DNA of 37,898 bases from Teratosphaeria epicoccoides. Taxonomy: Eukaryota; Ascomycota; Dothideomycetes; Mycosphaerellales; Teratosphaeriaceae. A program made the translations under genes and the position numbers. Below the pieces are notes generated by a model. That model saw only the letters and a list, made by a program, of their open reading frames with translations. It did no database searches and was not told the origin of the DNA. This document shows positions 33,001 through 37,898 of this stretch, one piece after another (positions within the stretch are counted from its first letter, which is position 1; every line of letters begins with the position of its first letter). The stretch is from positions 1 through 37,898 of the forward strand of contig JADDMT010000207.1 in assembly GCA_021401465.1 (NCBI GenBank), given 5' to 3'.

Positions 33001-33690
33001 GCTTAGAAGACTAAGCTAGTACATGTTAGACCTAGCCTAGCATTACTAGTAAGCTCTAAAGAGCTAGAAAGGTACATGCGCTTAACAAAGGACCTTAGGA
33101 TTGTCTATATAGCGAAGGGTTAGAGAATACTAGAAGGATACTCTAACTCTAACTACGTAATAGACAAGACAGATTATTTATTAGTCCTATGTAATGTCTA
33201 CCTACTAGTAGGAGGTCTAGTATCCTAGACGAGTAAGAAGTAGAAGTTAGTAGCTAGATCTATAATAGAAGCAGAATACATAGTAATAGTAAGATATACG
33301 AAGTAGTTATAGTTCCTATGTTAGATTCTCTAAGATATGAAGATAGAGTGACACATTAGTTAGAGCCTACTTATTAAAGAGGATATGAAGTTTGCAATTA
33401 GGTTACCTATAGTATAGCTATAAGGAGAGAACTTAGTAGTAATTACCCTTACTAGAGATGCTTACATAAGCGAGAGGTTAAAGCATATTAACATAGCCTA
33501 CTATTACTAATGTAATCTATGTAAGAAGGGAATCATATCTATTAGCTATGTTAAGACCTCTAACATAGTTGCTAATAGTCTGACAAAGCCAAAACTAGGA
33601 ACCTAGTTTAATAGAGTAGTAGAGTAGCTTTAGCTAAGGAACTAGCTTTTTAGTTCTTATTACGCATATGTCTGCTACTAGATAGTAGTA
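30065..33690 (+). pseudogene. pol: Copia pol: protease, integrase, RT, RNase H
   Basis: Protease near 30110-30180 (catalytic Asp-Ser-Gly now Asn-Ser-Ser, followed by M-S-D-N-K-D-L-F). The integrase zinc region lies at about 30570-30680, and the core starts with L-D-I-Y-G-P-L near 30758; the second catalytic Asp is now Asn near 30955. RT, about 32200-32900, has active site Y-V-N-D near 32634 (from Y-V-D-D). RNase H has I-E-A-E-Y near 33255 and the conserved end K-H-I-N-I ... L-T-K-P near 33485-33590. Domain order (integrase before RT) is diagnostic of Copia. At least one frame change near 31870-32000 besides the TAG codons. The minus-strand open frame at 31589-31801 is a shadow. Confidence 0.85.
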
Positions 33691-33759
33691 CTACGAATAC
33701 ACTAGATAACCTACTACCTTAGGAACCTCATTTGTCAACTAAAATATCCGCTAGTTACA

Positions 33760-35751
33760 TCACGTACGGCCTACACTAGGACTACAAGAACTACTACTAC
33801 TACGCTAGGACTAAGAACTCTAACTACTACGTTAAGGTTAAGAACTCTGACTACTAGGCTACAAGCTTATAAGAGCCGGATCCCCGCTAGCTCGAGGCCT
33901 ACTACTAGGACAATACAAGCTTGCTTCAGGAATATTTAACTAGTTAGTAGTACCTAGGCGAATCTAGCAAGAGTTAGAGACCTCTAACAGATTAGTAAGC
34001 GTAACCTAAAGATAGTCCTATAAATCGTGGTATGTAGTAGCGCGCTCTTAACAGTTAGCCTTAGCAATCCTATACAATGGATCGATGCGACTAAACTAAG
34101 GAGGAGGAACGTAAGGAGTAGAAGGCGACTAGGGCCTAGGCCTCTACATAGTAGCTAGAGGGCTTAGACCTACAGAATGCGAACTCTGACACGCTAAATA
34201 TAGACTCTGACTCTAACGTAGAGTACTATGGCTAGTAGCATACTAACTGATCCCAGGAAAATTCAGCTTAAGCTTAGTAGACAGCTAAGCAGGAGATAGC
34301 ATTCTGACATTACTAGAGCGCTAGTTGTAAATACTACTAACATGCTAGTTACCTAGGCTCGTACAAGCAGTTAGACTCATGCTAGTTATATGGGTGTTAG
34401 TAAACTAACGCCGAGTTAGAGGAGCGAAGGGGCTTAGAGACAAAGTTGCTATTCGTTCCTGACTCTTAGCAAGCAGACGACTAATAACGTTAGAGGACGC
34501 TATACTCTAATAACTAGGGCTTTAAATAAGGCTCATATTCTAGAGCATTGTATTTAGAATAGATTAGGTCTAATGCAACTACTGTAGTATAGCAGGCTCC
34601 TCACTTAATAGCGACTTATCCTTGACAATTAGTAGGATAGGAGTACGAGCATAGCAAGGAGGCAGAGAATGCCTACCCTAGACTTAACAAGTTAGAGCAT
34701 TAATTCTCGTACTAAGGCGGTTCAAGCCACGATTAGTTACCTAATCGCTAACCGTTAATTCCCTACTAATGATACTCTAGCTAGCGCAAGCTTCTGCTAC
34801 CTAGCGAAGATAGATAAGAGTCCTACGAGTAATAAGATCCTCTAAGTTATACTCTGACTCTGTACCTAGCGCTAGACGAGGCCTAAAGGGCTAGAGACCG
34901 TCTCTGAACTACTCTAGGAAGAAGTCCTCTACGTCCTGATTAGTAACTAGATTAGTCAGATCATTAACATAAAGGAGCAGGTTATAATGTGCATGCTCTT
35001 TATATCGATCGTAGTAGCGTAGCTCTCGATTATGCTGCCTCTTAATGTTACTCTAACTAGGCGGAAGTGCTAGAGGAGATAGGTTGCTCCTACTAGGACT
35101 CTAACGAGGGTGCCTCGAAGGCCGCTAAAGGGATAGCGGAGGTAGTAGATTAGAACGTAGCCTAAGGCTCTTCCTACTAGGCGGCAGAGTACTCTGATTA
35201 GCTAGATCTGCACCTAGCTTGTCTAACCTAGTATACAGCGAATACTACTTCTTCTGATTCTTCTGAAAGCAATTAGTATACAAGCCTTCAAGATAAGAGT
35301 TACTTAGATTAGTAGCGTATATGCTATATAGTTTACTATAGTATCTACTAGACCTAATCCTACACTAATCTTAGTATACGCGCTAATTAGAGCTAGCTAT
35401 AGCAAAGCTAGCAGCAATTAGCGTAGTGCTATTCAGAGTATTCAGGTTGTACTAAGTAGGGCCCGGGTCGTTTATGAAGGTAGTACTCTAATCAGAGATA
35501 TAATACTAGGTTACTTTATTCTTAAACGAAGGTAGCACCTTATTAAAGCAGCTGAAGTTATAAGCTTCACAAAGGAAGCAAATACACGCCTAGAGCTTAC
35601 TAAGGGTAAGGGTCGGATGCCTTAAGTAGTCAGAGCTACTAGGAGTTAGCTATAGTCAGAGAAGCTAACTATACTAGATAACCTACTAGAGCTCGATAAT
35701 CTATGCGAGCTTTACGTTAAACGAAGCACTATCTAGTAGGATTAGTAACAT
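33760..35751 (-). pseudogene. Antisense gene of Copia, 664 codons
   Basis: A single minus-strand frame from ATG 35751 to TGA at 33760-33762, opposite to pol, with no frame change over 1992 bp. Stops inside are TAG/TAA, with few TGA. Readable parts: a Cys-containing segment (C-I-C-F-L-C, residues about 56-61), an Asn/Thr/Ser-rich region, a Ser/Pro/Arg-rich linker (residues about 190-235), then the most protein-like part (R-Y-Y-D-R-Y-K-E-H through D-V-E-D-F-F-L-E, residues about 250-290), and a Ser/Gln repeat C-terminus. The complementary plus-strand frame from 34078 (Gln/Glu/Lys-rich) is also free of most non-RIP stops, so strand choice rests on start, stop, the upstream TATA box, and conservation with 13259-13672. 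Shared stops in the first 35 codons suggest that the real start is further in, or that there is an intron. No family recognised. Confidence 0.5.
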
Positions 35752-35841
35752 ACCTCTCTGTAGAGCTATGTTAATGTGTTAGAGAAGTTAGTGATTAATA
35801 ATGATAAGAAAGAGAAGGACAATTAAGAAGGGGAAGGGGGG

Positions 35842-35850
35842 CTTTATATA
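35842..35850 (-). promoter_or_regulatory. TATA box upstream of the Copia antisense gene
   Basis: TATATAAAG on the minus strand, about 92 bp upstream of the ATG at 35751, embedded in less AT-rich sequence (run of C next to it). It lies outside the Copia LTR, so the gene would have its own promoter. Confidence 0.5.
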
Positions 35851-36045
35851 GAGTTAGACCTACCTGTAAAAGCAGAGTAATTATATAGGTTTGCGAACAT
35901 GTAAGTAGCAAACATGCTCTAGCGCATTATTCTCTTTTACAAGAGCATTACTCTAATAGCACGAGCTTGCTACAACAAACATCTTCACTAGTTAATAGAT
36001 TACAAGATAGTAGGAGTAAGCTAAATATACTAGTATGTGCCTAAG

Positions 36046-36443
36046 TGTTACTAACCTCGCTATTAACTAAGCCTTAAGAGGAATAGTTAAGTCACGTAGG
36101 GCAATTATTCTTTAGAGAGGCAACAGTAAACAGGAACGATGTAATCTAAAAGGAACAAAGGTTGAATTCTAATTAGTAAGATAATAACATAAGTTGAACG
36201 CGTTTAAGCTATAAGGGCATCTTAGCGTTCCTAAATACATAGGAGACATTAGTATGTAACAGAGCATGTCTCTGTTATGCTCTGTTAGAAACTATGCTCT
36301 AACAGAGATAGTCTCTATTACTAAGCCATGTTCTCTGTCTTGGCTCCTACGGAAGCTTCTAAAACAGAGTCGCATTATATGACTTAGAGGGTATCGCATG
36401 ACTCCTCTGTTACGGCGGTGTTCCGTAACACTATTCTATAACA
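36046..36443 (-). repeat. 3' LTR of Gypsy C (398 bp)
   Basis: Ends TGTTACT... and ...TATAACA form an imperfect inverted pair. The right end meets the tract CTATCCCCCTCTT exactly as in family A. The left end coincides with the loss of Copia homology. No second copy is present, so the left end is inferred. Confidence 0.65.
36258..36307. repeat. Overlapping inverted repeats in the Gypsy C LTR
   Basis: AACAGAGCAT (36258-36267) pairs with ATGCTCTGTT (36277-36286), and CTCTGTTAG (36280-36288) pairs with CTAACAGAG (36299-36307), so two hairpins compete for the central segment. Confidence 0.65.
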
Positions 36444-36458
36444 CTATCCCCCTCTTAG
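36444..36458 (-). other. Polypurine tract of Gypsy C
   Basis: CTATCCCCCTCTTAG on the plus strand; purine run in element sense next to the 3' LTR, identical in core to family A. Confidence 0.8.
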
Positions 36459-36518
36459 CTTAGCTTGTCCCGAGCTTACAAGTGTCGTTACTATTCTATC
36501 TGTTTTTACTACTTAACA

Positions 36519-37109
36519 ATGTCTTCTTCTTCTTCTCGCAAGAAACCTTCCTACCTTAGTTGAAAAGCTCTTACTACTAACATCGCAAAAACTAGCACAG
36601 AAATGGCTCCTTGCAAGAATTCTCATAATGCCAAGGTTTCTCCTAGCTAACCTTAGCTTTAATGCATTGTTAGTCCTTAGTCGTCAAAATGCTTAGAATG
36701 TGTTCGAAAGAATTGTAAAGAGTATGATGTTACTCTCTCTGCTCCTTAATATGAAAAGCTTCGGGATCTTCGTGAGAAGCTTCGTTAAGATATTAAATCA
36801 TTAGAAGAGGAGGAGGTCAATATCATGCAAAAGTTGCAAGATCATTACATGAAGAAAATTCGTCTTCGTAAGTAGCTACGTTTAGCTCAGCATCGCATAG
36901 ATGATGCTATTAGGGAGGCGCTAGATATTCTAGAGCTTGAGGATCCTCTAGTTAAAGAGTCGCTTAATAATGTTAGGGTTAAGGTTCCTAAGCCTCCTTT
37001 TGACTTTAATGGCATCTTAGAAATGCCTCCTGACAAATGGGCTACTCTTGCGGGTCTCTCAGATTTCACCGCGTTAGGTTACTCTTCTAGCCTGCCTAAA
37101 TCGTCTTAG
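36519..37109 (+). pseudogene. Antisense ORF of Gypsy C (Cys motif plus coiled-coil protein)
   Basis: ATG 36519 to TAG 37107-37109, 197 codons in one frame, about 75 bp inside the 3' LTR and opposite to pol. Only about eight internal stops, all RIP-type. Ser-rich N-terminus, then C-x8-C-x2-C-x4-C at about residues 59-75 (core K-C-L-E-C-V-R-K-N-C), then a strongly charged heptad-like stretch (residues about 85-150, many Leu, Glu, Lys, Arg) typical of a coiled coil, and a Pro-containing tail. Length and motif order equal those of the Gypsy A antisense ORF, though the sequences otherwise differ. No family recognised; the cysteines suggest metal binding. The minus-strand open frame at 36887-37069 is its shadow. 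Confidence 0.65.
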
Positions 37110-37748
37110 AAGTTAGTAGCAGTTAACGAGGTTTTCCTGTAGTTCCTAGGTGTTCTTAGTATGTAGGTACCCTTTCTACTTTACAAGGTATCTCTGACCT
37201 TTCTAGTCTAGGATCCTTTTGACTTCAAACTCGTTCTCTTCCTCTAGTCAGAAGTGAAACGTTTCCTAGCATAGTGTTTCGGCGTCTACTAGCTCTAGCA
37301 TAGACACATAGAATACTAGGTATATCTTTGTGTCTAGTAGTTAAAGTTAGTAATTAACTAGTCTAAGGGGCTTATCAATCAAAAATGGCCTGGCCTTAAC
37401 ATGGTCTAGTTTCTTGGTCGATCTCTAGGTTCTCAGGTTTTTCGTAAGGAGGTAGACCTTATCCCCCTTCTTAAGCTAAGGTGCTATTTTTCGTTTAGCG
37501 TTATACTATCCCGTGATCTTCTCTTGAGACTTAGTAATTGCCTCTTGCAATTCCTTATGTACCTGCTTCAATTCTTCTGAAGCGACTATCGCCTTATCTG
37601 CATGTAGATGTTGTAAACACTATTCCCTAAATAGTCGCGGATGTTTCCTAAAATTAGCGAAGAATAGTCATTGTTTCGTAGTCTCAGATTGTTGATTATT
37701 TAGTGCAAGTTATGCCATAGGTAGTAGTAATACCTAATTGTTCTGTGC
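37110..37748 (-). pseudogene. pol: Gypsy C pol, C-terminal end with chromodomain
   Basis: Minus-strand reading shows the integrase tail (R-P-F-L-I-D-K-P-L-R, about 37370-37400; a decayed I-H-P-V-F-H-V-S segment near 37310) and then a chromodomain (about 37140-37240) with core R-Y-L-V-K-x-K-G-Y and N-T-x-E. A lightly mutated stretch with few stops. The upstream remainder lies beyond the inserted family A element, outside the window. Confidence 0.8.
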
Positions 37749-37898
37749 TGTCATAAGGGTAGGTGCCGATAGCAGGAAGGTGACCAGGTGTTAGACTCGG
37801 GAGCTGTGAAGAATATCGACAATGGCAGTTGACCTTGTAACTGACTCTCCTCTAAGCAAGAGAGGATTAAATTGAGATTAAGCACGAAGCTCCTAACT
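37749..37898 (-). repeat. Family A LTR, copy A4, first 150 bp (runs off window)
   Basis: Begins TGTCATAAGGGTAGG and matches 3688-3837 closely, with few RIP changes. By orientation it is the left LTR of a minus-strand element or a solo LTR. The preceding five bases TGTGC (37744-37748) should be its target-site duplication. Confidence 0.9.

Larger units (their letters stand above)
28177..36045 (+). mobile_element. Copia LTR retrotransposon, plus strand, 3' LTR missing
   Basis: 5' LTR, primer site, gag, then pol in Copia order (protease, integrase, RT, RNase H), followed by a long antisense ORF. The 3' LTR expected near 36046 is not present; instead the Gypsy C LTR begins there. Left flank is CTACT. 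The segment 35334-36045 is shared with 12962-13672 of the second Copia copy, where it lies next to a Copia 3' LTR. This supports including the antisense ORF in the element. Confidence 0.82.
36046..37748 (-). mobile_element. Gypsy family C chromovirus-type element, 3' part
   Basis: Minus strand: 3' LTR (36046-36443), polypurine tract, plus-strand antisense ORF, then the C-terminal end of pol with a chromodomain, cut at 37748 by a family A LTR. Clearly related to A in layout (same polypurine tract, same antisense ORF motif) but different in LTR and protein sequence. Confidence 0.82.

Noticed and set aside
36887..37069. 60-codon minus-strand frame at the Gypsy C end
   Set aside because: Complement of the better supported plus-strand ORF with the conserved cysteine motif.
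1..37898. TAG read as glutamine (altered genetic code)
   Set aside because: The intact gene at 10439-11731 uses CAG for Gln and contains no in-frame TAG; TAG in the elements also replaces Trp, which fits RIP rather than recoding.

Overview
This window reads as a repeat-dense heterochromatic block from a filamentous ascomycete (Pezizomycotina; the genus cannot be told from the sequence). Almost everything is LTR retrotransposon damaged by C-to-T changes of the RIP type. Comparing copies shows CA->TA and TG->TA, plus CG->TG->TA, so CTAG and in-frame TAG codons (from CAG or TGG) are everywhere. Only about 10.43-12.1 kb keeps normal base composition, and it holds the one intact host-like gene.

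Layout, left to right. 1-4177: Gypsy family A copy A1 (minus strand: gag, protease, RT/RNase H, 5' LTR; left end outside the window). 4178-8670: copy A2 (plus strand, 5' part missing; A1 appears to have inserted into it). 8671-10424: AT-rich DNA with no recognisable gene. 10439-11731: intact gene for a 430-residue protein with a PD-(D/E)XK-nuclease-like signature. 12111-12699: AT-rich. 12700-13672: 3' LTR and antisense-gene start of a minus-strand Copia element, cut by Gypsy family B (13673-19502, minus), which is cut by full-length Gypsy copy A3 (19503-26505, minus). 26506-28176: a degraded Ser-rich ORF of unknown type. 28177-36045: Copia element on the plus strand (5' LTR, initiator-tRNA primer site, gag, pol, antisense gene). 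36046-37748: 3' end of a third Gypsy family, C (minus). 37749-37898: start of another family A LTR (A4), inserted into C.

The main observation concerns the interval between pol and the 3' LTR. In Gypsy A, B and C and in Copia it carries a degraded ORF on the strand opposite to pol, tail-to-tail with pol and starting near the 3' LTR. The A and C ORFs are close in length (about 200 codons) and share an exactly spaced C-x8-C-x2-C-x4-C motif followed by a charged coiled-coil-like region. The B ORF has a TATA-like box and at least one well-formed intron readable only in the antisense direction. The Copia ORF spans 664 codons and has a TATA box upstream. This suggests that antisense accessory genes are a general feature of LTR elements in this genome. 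Function is unknown, and whether the families are described elsewhere could not be checked.

All retroelement ORFs here are inactivated by stops. Domain calls rest on motifs that survive the mutations; most boundaries inside degraded genes are approximate.
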